From positions 124,001 through 188,000 of the forward strand of contig NZ_JAUQSX010000013.1 in the NCBI RefSeq assembly GCF_030581005.1: a DNA stretch of 64,000 nucleotides, given 5' to 3'. This DNA is from Hymenobacter mellowenesis. GTDB lineage: Bacteria; Bacteroidota; Bacteroidia; Cytophagales; Hymenobacteraceae. Shown in pieces: positions 47,945-56,295 of this stretch. The notes under the pieces were generated by a model. That model was not told the DNA's origin. It did no database searches and saw only the letters and a list, made by a program, of their open reading frames with translations. Positions within the stretch are counted from its first letter, which is position 1. Every line of letters begins with the position of its first letter. The position numbers and the translations under genes are program-made.

Positions 47945-49609
47945 TTACCCCAGCTTCTTGTACCGCACGCGCTTCGGCTCCACGTCGCCCAGGCGCTTGC
48001 GCTTGGCTTCCTCATAGTCCGAGAAGTTACCCTCGAACCACACCACCTCCGAGTCGCCCTCGAAGGCCAGGATGTGCGTAGCCAGCCGGTCCAGAAACCA
48101 CCGGTCGTGGCTGATGATGACGGCGCAGCCGGCGAAGTTTTCCAGCGCGTCTTCTAGGGCCCGGATGGCGTTCACGTCCAGGTCGTTGGTGGGCTCATCG
48201 AGCAGCAGTAGGTTGGCGCCTTGCTTCAGCGTCATGGCCAGGTGCACGCGGTTTTTCTCGCCGCCCGAGAGCGTGCCCACCTTCTTCTCCTGGTCGCCGC
48301 CGCCGAAGTTGAACTTGCTCACGTAGGCGCGCGAGTTCACCGGGCGGCCGGCCAGCAGCATGGTTTCGGTGCCGCCCGTGATGGTGTCGAACACCGACTT
48401 GCTGCCGTCGAGCGTGTCGTGCTGCTGGTCGATATAGGCCGTCTGCACCGTGGGGCCCACCTCAAACGTGCCCGCGTCGGGCTGCAATTGGTCGGTGATG
48501 AGGCGGAAGAGCGTGGTTTTGCCCGCGCCGTTCGGCCCGATGATGCCCACGATGCCGCCCTGCGGGAGCGAAAAGCTCAGGTTCTCAAACAGCAGCTTGT
48601 CGCCGAACGACTTGGTGATGCCCTCGGCCTCAATCACCTGCGCCCCCAGGCGCGGGCCGTCCGGAATGAACAGCTCCAGTTTCTGCTCCTTGTCCTTGGC
48701 TTCTTCGCTGGCCAGCTTGTCGTAGTTGGCCAGGCGGGCCTTGCCCTTGCTCTGGCGGGCTTTGGGTGACATCCGCACCCATTCCAGCTCGCGCTGCAGG
48801 GTTTTGGCGCGCTTGCTTTCCTGGTTTTCCTCCTTGGCCAGGCGGTCGGTTTTCTGCTCCAGCCACGATGAATAGTTGCCCTTCCACGGAATGCCCGAGC
48901 CGCGGTCCAGCTCCAGAATCCAGCCCGCCACGTTGTCGAGGAAGTACCGGTCGTGCGTCACGGCGATGACCGTGCCCTTGTACTGCTGCAAGTGCTGCTC
49001 CAGCCAGTACACGCTTTCGGCGTCGAGGTGGTTGGTGGGTTCGTCGAGCAGCAGCACGTCCGGCTCCTGCAGCAGCAGGCGGCACAGCGCCACGCGGCGT
49101 TTCTCGCCGCCCGAGAGATTGCCGATGAGGGCTTCTTCGGGCGGCGTGCGCAGGGCGTCCATGGCGCGCTCCAGCTTGGTGTCGAGGTTCCAGGCGTCGA
49201 GCTGGTCCAGCCGCTCCTGCACCTTGCCCTGGCGGTCAAGCAGCTTGTCGAAGTCGGCATCTTCGGCCCCGAAGGCTTCGTTGATTTCGTCGTATTCCTT
49301 CAGCAGGGCCACGGTTTCGGCGGCGCCTTCTTCCACCACCTCGCGCACGGTTTTGGTGGGGTCGAGCTGGGGCTCCTGCTCCAGGTAGCCCACCGAATAG
49401 CCGGGCGAAAACACCACTTCGCCCTGAAACTGCTTGTCGACGCCGGCAATGATTTTCAGCAGGCTCGACTTACCCGAGCCATTGAGGCCGAGCACGCCGA
49501 TTTTGGCGCCGTAGAAAAACGAGAGATAGATATTTTTGAGAACTTGCTTCTGGGGTGGGTAAATCTTACTCACGCCGGCCATGCTGAAGATGATGGTCTG
49601 GTCGCTCAT
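47945..49609 (-). CDS. ettA: energy-dependent translational throttle protein EttA
   Basis: A 554-residue ABC-F protein with two ABC domains and no membrane part. Walker A motifs are 'LGLNGSGKSS' and 'IGPNGAGKTT'; signatures are 'LSGGEKRR' and 'LSGGEKNR'; Walker B/D loops are 'LLLDEPTNHLDAES' and 'LLLDEPTNDLDVNA'. The linker 'WVRMSPKARQSKGKARL' is the EttA-type ribosome-interaction motif. EttA binds the ribosomal E site and couples first peptide-bond formation to the ATP/ADP ratio. It is a single gene. Confidence 0.95.
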   Translation of the reverse strand: MSDQTIIFSMAGVSKIYPPQKQVLKNIYLSFFYGAKIGVLGLNGSGKSSLLKIIAGVDKQFQGEVVFSPGYSVGYLEQEPQLDPTKTVREVVEEGAAETVALLKEYDEINEAFGAEDADFDKLLDRQGKVQERLDQLDAWNLDTKLERAMDALRTPPEEALIGNLSGGEKRRVALCRLLLQEPDVLLLDEPTNHLDAESVYWLEQHLQQYKGTVIAVTHDRYFLDNVAGWILELDRGSGIPWKGNYSSWLEQKTDRLAKEENQESKRAKTLQRELEWVRMSPKARQSKGKARLANYDKLASEEAKDKEQKLELFIPDGPRLGAQVIEAEGITKSFGDKLLFENLSFSLPQGGIVGIIGPNGAGKTTLFRLITDQLQPDAGTFEVGPTVQTAYIDQQHDTLDGSKSVFDTITGGTETMLLAGRPVNSRAYVSKFNFGGGDQEKKVGTLSGGEKNRVHLAMTLKQGANLLLLDEPTNDLDVNAIRALEDALENFAGCAVIISHDRWFLDRLATHILAFEGDSEVVWFEGNFSDYEEAKRKRLGDVEPKRVRYKKLG

Positions 49610-49888
49610 GGGATTGGGAAGGGGCTAATGGACGAATTTCGGACGCAAAGAACGACAAACCCGGCTTGCGGGCCATGCGCCGGCCGGCGGCATTTGCGCG
49701 CCGGTGGCCGGCCGGGCTCAGCCGTTGAGCCGGGGTTTCGGCCACGTTTCCTTGCTGCTACATCTTTTCATCACGTTTTTCACGTAAACTTGTAGTCCCT
49801 TCCCGGCCCACGTTCCAGCAGCACCACCCCTTTTTAACCCCTTCTGCCCCCGTATTCCGCCCTCCTGCCCACGAGTTTACACATTAGT
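49610..49888. other. GC-rich divergent intergenic region
   Basis: About 279 nt between the divergent ettA and DUF349 genes. The ettA-proximal half is very GC-rich with local palindromes, including a hairpin near 49711-49734 (GGGCTCA with TGAGCC). The other half is C/T-rich and leads into the DUF349 start. No gene or clear TAnnTTTG box seen. Confidence 0.5.
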
Positions 49889-51205
49889 ATGGAACCAACC
49901 GACCACTTGCTGGCCGAAGCCCAGCGCTACGGCTATGTGGAAGCCGACGGCGTGTGGCTGCGCCCCGTGCTTGCCCAGCCCGCCCGCCAGATTGGCCTGG
50001 TCAAAGACACCGCCGCCGCCGCCCTGCTGTATTTTGCCCAACGCTTCGAAACCCTGCGGGCTAAAGTTGATGAGTTGCTGGCCAAAATGGACGCCAGCGA
50101 CAACAAAGGCTCCTTCCTGATGAAGGCCCTGCACCTCAAAGAACAGCTGCTGACCTACGACGGCCTCGGCGACTTTGTGGCGCTGCACCGCCGCCTCACC
50201 GACGCCGAAGAAGCCATTGCCGTGACCGTGGCCCAGAACCGCGAGAAAAACCTGGCCACCAAGCTCGGCTTCATTCAGGAAGCCGAAGCCCTGGCCGACA
50301 CCGTGGAGTGGGTTTCGGCCAGTGAAAAAGTGAAGGACCTGCGCCAGGGCTGGCTCAAAACCGGCCCCGTCGACAGGGCCATGACCGACGAGTTGGAAGG
50401 CCGCTTCCAAACCGCCATCCAGGAGTTCTTTGACCGGCGCAAGGCTTTCCAGTCCGACAAGAAGGCCATGACGATGCGGGTGCAAAACCGCTACCGCGAC
50501 CTCATTCAGCAAGCCGAAAACCTCAAGAATTCCGACCAGTTCGAAACCACTTCCCGCCAGCTCAAGCTGTTGCAGCAGGCTTGGCGCGAAGTAAACGGCA
50601 CCCTGCCCAAAAAGCAGGCATCGGAACTCTGGACGCGTTTCCGGGCAGCCAACAATCACTTTTTCGAGCGTCTGAAAGCGCACATTGCCACGCAGCAGGC
50701 CGCCGGCGCGGGCGCCGCGGCCACGCCCGAGCAGTTGCTGGCCCGCAAGCGTGCTCTCGCCGAGCGCGCCGAAGCCCTGATGGCCGTGCCCCCGCAGGAG
50801 GCCATTCATCAGGCCAAAGCCCTGCAGGCCGAATGGAAGCAGGTGGGCACTGTGCGCGGCGAAGAATCGGACCGCATCTGGCAGCGGTTTATGGTGGCTT
50901 GCGACAAGATATTCGAGCTCAGTGCCTTGGAATACCACCTGCGCAAGCGCGCGGCCACCGAGGCCCTGCCCACCAGCCCCGCCGAGCGCGCCCGTTTCCG
51001 GGCCAGCACCCTGCGCGAATTGCTCAAGGAAGACCACGCCGAACTCGAAACCTTGCGCGACAACTTGGACAAGCTCAGCCCCAGCGCTGCCAACGATGCC
51101 TTCCGGCAGATGCTGCAAACCAAAGTCCGGTCCTTCGAGCGCAAAATCCGCACGAAAAACGACCTGATTGAGCTATTCAGCCAACAAGCGCAAGCCGCCG
51201 GTTAA
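49889..51205 (+). CDS. DUF349 domain-containing protein
   Basis: A 438-residue helical, coiled-coil-rich protein. DUF349 units of ~75 residues can be seen ('LRQGWLKTGPVDRAMTDELE', 'FFDRRKAFQSDKKAMTMRVQ', 'LLQQAWREVNGTLPKKQASE', 'LQAEWKQVGTVRGEESDRIW'). The family occurs across Bacteroidota and Actinobacteria with no settled function; nucleic-acid or ribosome association is suspected from other members. It is followed by the DUF2795-like gene, which has its own promoter. Confidence 0.88.
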   Translation: MEPTDHLLAEAQRYGYVEADGVWLRPVLAQPARQIGLVKDTAAAALLYFAQRFETLRAKVDELLAKMDASDNKGSFLMKALHLKEQLLTYDGLGDFVALHRRLTDAEEAIAVTVAQNREKNLATKLGFIQEAEALADTVEWVSASEKVKDLRQGWLKTGPVDRAMTDELEGRFQTAIQEFFDRRKAFQSDKKAMTMRVQNRYRDLIQQAENLKNSDQFETTSRQLKLLQQAWREVNGTLPKKQASELWTRFRAANNHFFERLKAHIATQQAAGAGAAATPEQLLARKRALAERAEALMAVPPQEAIHQAKALQAEWKQVGTVRGEESDRIWQRFMVACDKIFELSALEYHLRKRAATEALPTSPAERARFRASTLRELLKEDHAELETLRDNLDKLSPSAANDAFRQMLQTKVRSFERKIRTKNDLIELFSQQAQAAG

Positions 51206-51252
51206 AACTTTGGGCCGCGTTTTGCGTTGCCGAAAAGGCCGCTGTTTCAGGC

Positions 51253-51282
51253 TTGTTTCCTGACCGGAAATTGTTACCTTCG
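51253..51282 (+). promoter_or_regulatory. TTG-N19-TACCTTCG promoter
   Basis: TTG at 51253-51255 and TACCTTCG at 51275-51282 (one mismatch to TAnnTTTG) at ideal 19-nt spacing, ahead of the DUF2795-like gene start at 51308. Confidence 0.55.
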
Positions 51283-51307
51283 CCCACCCTTTTTTATCCG
51301 ACTCCCT

Positions 51308-51529
51308 ATGTATTGGACACTCGAACTGGCTTCTTACCTGGAAGATGCCCCCTGGCCCGCCACCAAAGACGAACTGATTGACTTTTCCATCCGCTCGGGT
51401 GCGCCCATGGAAGTGGTCGAAAACCTCCAGGCCCTGGAGGACGACGGCCAGCCCTACGAAAACATCGAGGAAGTGTGGCCCGACTACCCCACCAAGGAGG
51501 ACTTCATGTTCAACGAGGACGAGTATTAA
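51308..51529 (+). CDS. DUF2795-like small acidic protein
   Basis: A 73-residue acidic protein, 'MYWTLELASYLEDAPWPATK' to 'KEDFMFNEDEY'. 'DELIDFSIRSGAPMEVVENL' reads like DUF2795, a small family widespread in Bacteroidota with unknown function. The ATG at 51308 follows a TTG-N19-TACCTTCG promoter and is chosen over 51227. It is followed by a word-type palindrome. Confidence 0.85.
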   Translation: MYWTLELASYLEDAPWPATKDELIDFSIRSGAPMEVVENLQALEDDGQPYENIEEVWPDYPTKEDFMFNEDEY

Positions 51530-51534
51530 TCTAA

Positions 51535-51616
51535 ATGGTGAGTTATGAATTATGAGTTGGCCGGTGATTTATTTCCCAAACAGCTCATAACTCACAATTC
51601 ACAACTCATAACTCCC
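51535..51616. repeat. word-type composite palindrome F
   Basis: 'ATGGTGAGTTATGAATTATG' words face 'CTCATAACTCACAATTCACA' words as an imperfect inverted repeat. The only in-frame ATG of the downstream ABC ATPase (51545) lies inside the left arm. Confidence 0.8.
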
Positions 51617-52336
51617 GCGCTCAACGCGGAAAATCTGGTTGCGGGCTACCCCGGAAGGGTGTTGGTCCGCAACCTTTTTTTGTGCCTGCCGGGCCCGGCT
51701 TTCGTGGCCGTAGTGGGGCATAATGGCAGCGGCAAAACCACCTTGTTTCGGGTGCTCACGGGCCAGTTGCCTTACCAGGGTAGCGTGCAGCTGATGGGGC
51801 GCGAAGTGCGCGGGCTGCGCCGGGCCGCCGCCGCAGGCCTGCTGAGCTACCTCCCGCAACGCGGCAGCCTCGATTTTGCCATTGCTGTGCGCGAGCTGGT
51901 GGTGATGGGCCGCTACCGCCACCACAGCCTGCTCAGCGCCTACGCTCCGGCCGACTATGCTCTGGCCGATGCCGCGCTAGCCCGTGTGGGAATGGCGCAT
52001 CTGGCCCTCCGCAACTTTACCCAACTCTCTGGTGGCGAGCAGCAATTGGTATGGCTGGCTCAGCTTAGCCTGCAGGACGCACAAGTGTATCTGCTCGATG
52101 AGCCTACCCAGCAGCTCGACGTCTATTACCGCCGCCAGGTGTTCAGCCTCGTGCACGACTGGGCCACCACGCAGGGCAAAACCGTGCTCTGCAGCACCCA
52201 CGACCTCGACAACCTACCCGAGCTAACGGGCTACCTGCTGAATCTGTCGGAACCCATGCCACAGTTGCGGCCCATCAGTGCGGCCACCGTGCAGGAAGCG
52301 CGCCGGTGGCTGGAGCAAGCGCCGGTATTGTATTGA
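51545..52336 (+). CDS. ABC transporter ATP-binding protein, FecE/BtuD-like
   Basis: Up to 263 residues. Walker A 'VVGHNGSGKTTLFRVL', Q-loop 'LLSYLPQRGSLDFAIAVREL', signature 'LSGGEQQLVWLAQL', Walker B 'VYLLDEPTQQLDVYYR' and switch His 'LCSTHDLDNL' are intact. The type resembles ATPases of iron-siderophore or cobalamin importers, but no permease or binding protein is adjacent. The first ~24 residues are encoded by an intergenic palindrome; the true start may be this ATG or a downstream GTG/TTG near 51660. Confidence 0.88.
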   Translation: MNYELAGDLFPKQLITHNSQLITPALNAENLVAGYPGRVLVRNLFLCLPGPAFVAVVGHNGSGKTTLFRVLTGQLPYQGSVQLMGREVRGLRRAAAAGLLSYLPQRGSLDFAIAVRELVVMGRYRHHSLLSAYAPADYALADAALARVGMAHLALRNFTQLSGGEQQLVWLAQLSLQDAQVYLLDEPTQQLDVYYRRQVFSLVHDWATTQGKTVLCSTHDLDNLPELTGYLLNLSEPMPQLRPISAATVQEARRWLEQAPVLY

Positions 52337-52339
52337 AAA

Positions 52340-52374
52340 GGAGCGTTATGTCGAGCTTGCCGAGACATGACTTT
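52340..52374. repeat. degenerate REP-like element
   Basis: CGTTATGTCGAGCTTGCCGAGACATGAC resembles the ends of the other REP-like palindromes (quoted in part: GTCGAGCTTGCCGAGACATG) with a short loop and mismatched arms. It lies between the convergent ABC ATPase and crtY genes. Confidence 0.5.
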
Positions 52375-52388
52375 GCTTTGCTCACCAC

Positions 52389-53585
52389 TCACCGACGCCT
52401 CCCCGGCCGGCCGCGCAGCATCTGCAAGATGGAGCGCATAAACGGCCACGGCGTCACCGAGTTCATTACTCGGAAGTTATCGGCCCACGAGGTGGTTTCG
52501 TCTAGAAAGCGGAAAATGCGCTCCACCGGGTTGCGCTCGAATAGTTGCCGGAAAATGTCGCGTGTGGTTTCGCCCCGGCGCTTCATGATGTCGAGTAGCA
52601 AAGTGTCGAAAAGGTGAAACTGCCACTTGTCGCCGGTGGCATCCTGAGGCGGGTGGCCGGTGCTGGCTAGCGCTGCAACAAGCCGCGCCGAGTGCTGCTG
52701 GATGCGCTTGAAGGCATAGCCCGTGCTGGGCTTGGCGCGCCCCCCGCGCGTGCCCAAGTTGATGATGTGCGCCCCGTAGCGGGCAGGCAGCGGGTGGTCC
52801 GTCATCGGAATAGCCCCCACTTCTTCGGCCGTAATGCGGTATGTTTTGGCCCCAAGTGTCGTGCTTAAGTATTCGCGTAGGGCCGCTTCGTATTCGGCTT
52901 TTGGTAAAACGGTTTCTGAAAATAACGTGTACTCTACCAATGCTTTGCGGGACGTGTAGGGCAGCACGTAGATAAATCGAGCTTCTTGGTGCTGTTCGCC
53001 GCGGAAGTCCATAAACTCCATCGTGGACGGGTCGAACACATCCGCGGCGGTTTCGATTTCCCAGCCTACAAAGTGCTGCAATAGGTAACGGTGTTTCGCA
53101 GGTTGCTTCAGCTTCACTAAGTCCGGTGGGCGGCTATCGAAGCCGTAGCCAGCCGTGAAATCCCCCGTGGCGGTGGTAGCCCGTACGCCGGCCACCGTAT
53201 TTTCCAGCCCGGTCACGCTGCCTTGCTCGAAGCGGAATTGCGGATTATCGGCCAGGGCGCGCCGCACAAAGCGGTAGTAATCCAGGCCGTTGATGGTTTT
53301 GTAACGGTAGCGCCCCAGGTCGATAACACGCTCGTAGCCGGGGCTGCGGAAGGCAATCTGCCGCCACTCGTGTGCCACAATGCCATCGAAAGCAGTCGGC
53401 TCATCGGCCCAGAACGACCAAGTGCGGTCGTTCTGGTTTTTGGCCTCGGGTTCGATGAGCAACACTCTTTTCGTGGCCAAACGCGGCTCCTGGGCAATGT
53501 GAAAAGCCAGGCTCAGGCCCGCTGCGCCACCGCCCACAATGAGGTAGTCAAATTCCAAAGTAGGGGAGGCCGTAGCTGATGACAT
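52389..53585 (-). CDS. crtY: lycopene beta-cyclase, CrtY type
   Basis: A 398-residue FAD/NAD(P)-dependent enzyme. 'FDYLIVGGGAAGLSLAFHI' is the dinucleotide-binding start, 'NDRTWSFWADEP' the cyclase-specific motif, 'GWEIETAADVFDPSTMEFMD' (in part) and 'FIYVLPYTSRKALVEYTLF' the substrate region, and 'GTRGGRAKPSTGYAFKRIQ' the C-terminal cyclase motif. It should close both ends of lycopene to beta-carotene, feeding the pink or orange carotenoids of this group. crtB/crtI are not in the window. The ATG at 53585 is chosen over 53696. Confidence 0.93.
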   Translation of the reverse strand: MSSATASPTLEFDYLIVGGGAAGLSLAFHIAQEPRLATKRVLLIEPEAKNQNDRTWSFWADEPTAFDGIVAHEWRQIAFRSPGYERVIDLGRYRYKTINGLDYYRFVRRALADNPQFRFEQGSVTGLENTVAGVRATTATGDFTAGYGFDSRPPDLVKLKQPAKHRYLLQHFVGWEIETAADVFDPSTMEFMDFRGEQHQEARFIYVLPYTSRKALVEYTLFSETVLPKAEYEAALREYLSTTLGAKTYRITAEEVGAIPMTDHPLPARYGAHIINLGTRGGRAKPSTGYAFKRIQQHSARLVAALASTGHPPQDATGDKWQFHLFDTLLLDIMKRRGETTRDIFRQLFERNPVERIFRFLDETTSWADNFRVMNSVTPWPFMRSILQMLRGRPGRRR

Positions 53586-53631
53586 ATGACGAAACCCGCC
53601 AGGCTGGCGGCAAACGGACGAAGCTAGCCAC

Positions 53632-53661
53632 AAAAAAAGCCGCTTCCGAAGAAGCGGCTTT
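53632..53661 (-). terminator. rho-independent terminator
   Basis: Stem AAAGCCGCTTC (53636-53646) with GAAGCGGCTTT (53651-53661), followed on the minus strand by a T run. It ends the LOG-family gene transcript before crtY. Confidence 0.85.
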
Positions 53662-53708
53662 CCTTTGCAATGGTTTCGAAACCGCACATTATCCACCGAA
53701 TCCGTGGC

Positions 53709-54578
53709 TTAGAAGTTCGGCGACAGCAGGTACTTGTGGTAGAAGTCGTCGATGATTTTCACGGCTTCACTGGCGTCGTCCACAATCTGCACCAAGTTCA
53801 GGTCTTCGGCCGAAATGTTGTGCTCCTCGTGCAACATCACGTCTTTAATCCACTGAAACAGGCCGTTCCAATAGGCCGAGCCCACCAGAACGATGGGGAA
53901 GCGGCTGATTTTTTTGGTCTGAATCAGCGTCATAGCCTCGAACAACTCATCCAGTGTGCCGAAGCCGCCGGGCATGCCCACGAAAGCCTGCGCGTACTTC
54001 ACAAACATCACCTTGCGCACGAAGAAGTAATCGAAATCGATGCACTTATCCTGGTCAATGTAGATGTTGTGGGTTTGCTCAAAGGGCAATTCAATGTTGA
54101 GGCCCACCGACTTACCGCCTTCGGAACGGGCGCCCTTGTTGCCGGCTTCCATGATGCCGGGGCCACCACCCGTGATAACGCCATAGCCATGGCGCACCAG
54201 CTTGGCCGCAATCTCTTCGGCCATTTGGTAGTACTGATTGTCGGGCTTGGTGCGGGCCGAGCCGAAGATGCTCACGCAAGGGCCAATTTTGGACATCTTC
54301 TCGAAGCCCTCCACAAACTCGGCCATCACCTTGAAAATCTGCCAGCTGTCGGCTATTTTAATCTCGTTCCAGTCCTTGTCCACGAAGGCTTTGCGCAAGC
54401 GCTGTTCGTCTTCCAAGGCCATGGCGCTTTCGCCGTTGGCGGACTGGCGCATCTCCGTGATGGAAGTTAGCTTGTCGTCGTTGACGTTGGGTTGCTTGAT
54501 GGTTTTGCCGCTGCCGGCGTTCAGCATGTCGTCAGCAATTTTGGTTTTGCTGGTTTTGGGTTTTTTCAGCGTAGACAT
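53709..54578 (-). CDS. LOG family / TIGR00730 Rossmann protein
   Basis: A 289-residue protein. The N-terminal ~85 residues are polar and variable. The Rossmann core has 'VSIFGSARTKPDNQYYQMAE', 'GVITGGGPGIMEAGNKGA' and 'VGMPGGFGTLDELFEAMTLI', the PGGxGTxxE motif of LOG nucleoside-5'-monophosphate phosphoribohydrolases (cytokinin-type N-glycosidases). In bacteria these probably cleave AMP-like nucleotides. The longer N-terminus is typical of Bacteroidota homologues. Preceded by a TACTTTTG box and a hairpin, discussed separately. Confidence 0.9.
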   Translation of the reverse strand: MSTLKKPKTSKTKIADDMLNAGSGKTIKQPNVNDDKLTSITEMRQSANGESAMALEDEQRLRKAFVDKDWNEIKIADSWQIFKVMAEFVEGFEKMSKIGPCVSIFGSARTKPDNQYYQMAEEIAAKLVRHGYGVITGGGPGIMEAGNKGARSEGGKSVGLNIELPFEQTHNIYIDQDKCIDFDYFFVRKVMFVKYAQAFVGMPGGFGTLDELFEAMTLIQTKKISRFPIVLVGSAYWNGLFQWIKDVMLHEEHNISAEDLNLVQIVDDASEAVKIIDDFYHKYLLSPNF

Positions 54579-54600
54579 ATTATTCAGTTGGGAATTCTTT

Positions 54601-54631
54601 CAAAAACAAAATCGCCCCGAAATCGGGGCGA
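54601..54631 (-). terminator. hairpin with T run just upstream of the LOG gene
   Basis: Stem TCGCCCCGA (54612-54620) with TCGGGGCGA (54623-54631), followed on the minus strand by TTTTGTTTTTG. It could end the dehydrogenase transcript. But a TACTTTTG box (54633-54640) directly precedes it, so transcripts starting there would begin with most of this hairpin. Confidence 0.6.
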
Positions 54632-54632
54632 C

Positions 54633-54640
54633 CAAAAGTA
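54633..54640 (-). promoter_or_regulatory. -7 promoter box for the LOG gene
   Basis: TACTTTTG on the minus strand matches TAnnTTTG. Expected start near 54629, giving a ~50-nt leader whose first ~20 nt form the hairpin at 54612-54631. A TTG at 54667-54669 is too distant (26 nt) for a good -33. Confidence 0.45.
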
Positions 54641-54706
54641 GGGCGTCAAAGTTATCGAATTGTTAGCAAATAAAAATGCTGCGGGTTTTAAGGACGTAAA
54701 ACAACC

Positions 54707-54807
54707 AGAATGGTCATGCTGAGCGCAGCCGAAGCATCTCTACCGCGAGAGCAAACGAATTGCTATTGCGGTAGAGATGCTTCGGCTGCGCTTGGCATGA
54801 CCGTTCT
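54707..54807. repeat. REP-like palindrome 4
   Basis: Arms 54707-54746 and 54768-54807, near-perfect, with GCAGCCGAAGC matched by GCTTCGGCTGC. Located between the LOG-family and Glu/Leu dehydrogenase genes. Confidence 0.9.
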
Positions 54808-54822
54808 TTTTCGCCGGTTTTC

Positions 54823-56052
54823 CTACACCAACTGCCGCAGCGCCATCTCAAACGAGCGCTGGGCAATGCCGGTGGGCTGCGCATTCTCAGCGTGGGTGCG
54901 CTCCAGCGCCGCGCCGATGATGCGCGAGGTATCGGCAAAAATGGCTTGGTCGGTGATTTCGGCGCCCGTTTCCATGAGGTAGGCAAACACGCGGGCCATG
55001 CCGCAGTTGGCGATGAAATCGGGAATCACAGCCGTGCGCTCGTCGGCAAATACGCCGGTGGGGCCGAAGAAAATTTCGGGGTCGGCAAAAGGAACATTGG
55101 CCCCGCAGCTAATCACCTGGAGGCCGCCGGCCAGCAGCTGCTCCACCTGCCCCCGCGCCACGAGGCGCGACGACGCGGCGGGAATAAAGATGTCGGCCCC
55201 TACGGACCAGATTTTCTCGTTGATTTCATCGAACGGCAGCAGGTTGCTGTCCGTCAGGGTGTTGCCTTGGCGGGCTAGCAGCAGGGCCCGCACTTCTTCC
55301 AGGCCCAGGCCTTCGGTGCTCAGCAGCCCGCCGGCCCGGTCGATGATGCCCACAATGCGGACGCCCTGCCCGGCCAGGTAGTAGGCCGCCGCCGCGCCTA
55401 CGTTGCCCCAGCCCTGAATGATGGCCCGCTTGCCGCGCAAATCGGTGCCGGCCCAGAGGCGATAGTAGTGGCGCACGGCCTCGGCCACGCCGTAGCCGGT
55501 GATGAGGTCGGCAATGGTGTATTTCCGGGCCAGGTCGGGCGAGAAAGTGGCGTCTTCCACCACTTTAATCACACCTTGGCGAAGCTGTCCCAGCTTCTGG
55601 ATTTTTTGGGGTTCGGTGGCGCGGTAGTGGCCATTCACCACCCCTTCCTGCGGGTGCCAAAGACCATATTCTTCAGTAATAGGGATAACCTCATGTATCT
55701 CATCCACGTTAAGGTCCCCACCAGTGCCGTAGTAGTTTTTCAGCAGTGGAATAACGGCCCGGTACCATCGTTCCAGTACGCCGCGCTTGCGCGGGTCCTG
55801 TGGGTCGAAATTGATGCCCGATTTTGCTCCGCCAATTGCCGGCCCTGATACCGTGAATTTGACCTCCATTGTTTTTGCCAGGCTTTCCACCTCGCGCTTG
55901 TCGAGCCCCTTGCGCATGCGCGTGCCGCCCCCGGCGGCGCCTCCGCGCAGGGAATTGATGACGACCCATCCTTCGGCTTCGGTTTCGGAATCCTGCCACT
56001 CGAAGACAATTTCGGGGCGCTTGTTTTCAAATTTTGTGAGGAGGTCGAGCAT
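54823..56052 (-). CDS. Glu/Leu/Phe/Val dehydrogenase
   Basis: A 409-residue NAD(P)-dependent amino-acid dehydrogenase. 'GPAIGGAKSGINFDPQDP' carries the catalytic-site Lys, 'NYYGTGGDLNVDE' the active-site loop with Asp, and 'RGKRAIIQGWGNVGAAAAYY' the Rossmann GxGNxG motif. The usual 'GLPYGGGKGGI' motif is changed to 'IGGAKSGI', and Gly-Gly-Thr-Arg ('GGGTRMRKGL') is present. Substrate preference is not decidable. A separate leucine-dehydrogenase-like gene is at 62000. Divergent from the ArsR-family gene. Confidence 0.9.
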   Translation of the reverse strand: MLDLLTKFENKRPEIVFEWQDSETEAEGWVVINSLRGGAAGGGTRMRKGLDKREVESLAKTMEVKFTVSGPAIGGAKSGINFDPQDPRKRGVLERWYRAVIPLLKNYYGTGGDLNVDEIHEVIPITEEYGLWHPQEGVVNGHYRATEPQKIQKLGQLRQGVIKVVEDATFSPDLARKYTIADLITGYGVAEAVRHYYRLWAGTDLRGKRAIIQGWGNVGAAAAYYLAGQGVRIVGIIDRAGGLLSTEGLGLEEVRALLLARQGNTLTDSNLLPFDEINEKIWSVGADIFIPAASSRLVARGQVEQLLAGGLQVISCGANVPFADPEIFFGPTGVFADERTAVIPDFIANCGMARVFAYLMETGAEITDQAIFADTSRIIGAALERTHAENAQPTGIAQRSFEMALRQLV

Positions 56053-56178
56053 CGGCTGAATCCAAAAAAACGTCTCTGATAACTGAACCCTAAAGGTACG
56101 GGCCCGGCAGTGGTCCGGCCATTACTTCAAATTGTATTTCGAGTAGAAATAAAATCTGTAGATACTTAAATATTATAG

Positions 56179-56208
56179 GCAAAATACCCGATTCTGCCCC
56201 TATTTTGC
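56179..56208. promoter_or_regulatory. GCAAAATA / TATTTTGC palindrome
   Basis: GCAAAATA (56179-56186) and TATTTTGC (56201-56208) form an inverted repeat with a 14-nt spacer, midway between the divergent dehydrogenase and ArsR-family genes. It is a candidate operator for the regulator. The right half also resembles a -7 box with one base missing. Confidence 0.3.
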
Positions 56209-56295
56209 ATAAGTCTTCAGGAACTACCACCGTAGTACAACTGTATTGCACTTATTCTACTCTTCCTTTTTTCCCGTTCACTTTTTATCGACTTC

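Noticed and set aside
49877..51118. 413-codon frame antisense to the DUF349 gene
   Set aside because: Gly/Leu/Phe-rich shadow; DUF349 repeats on the plus strand are clear.
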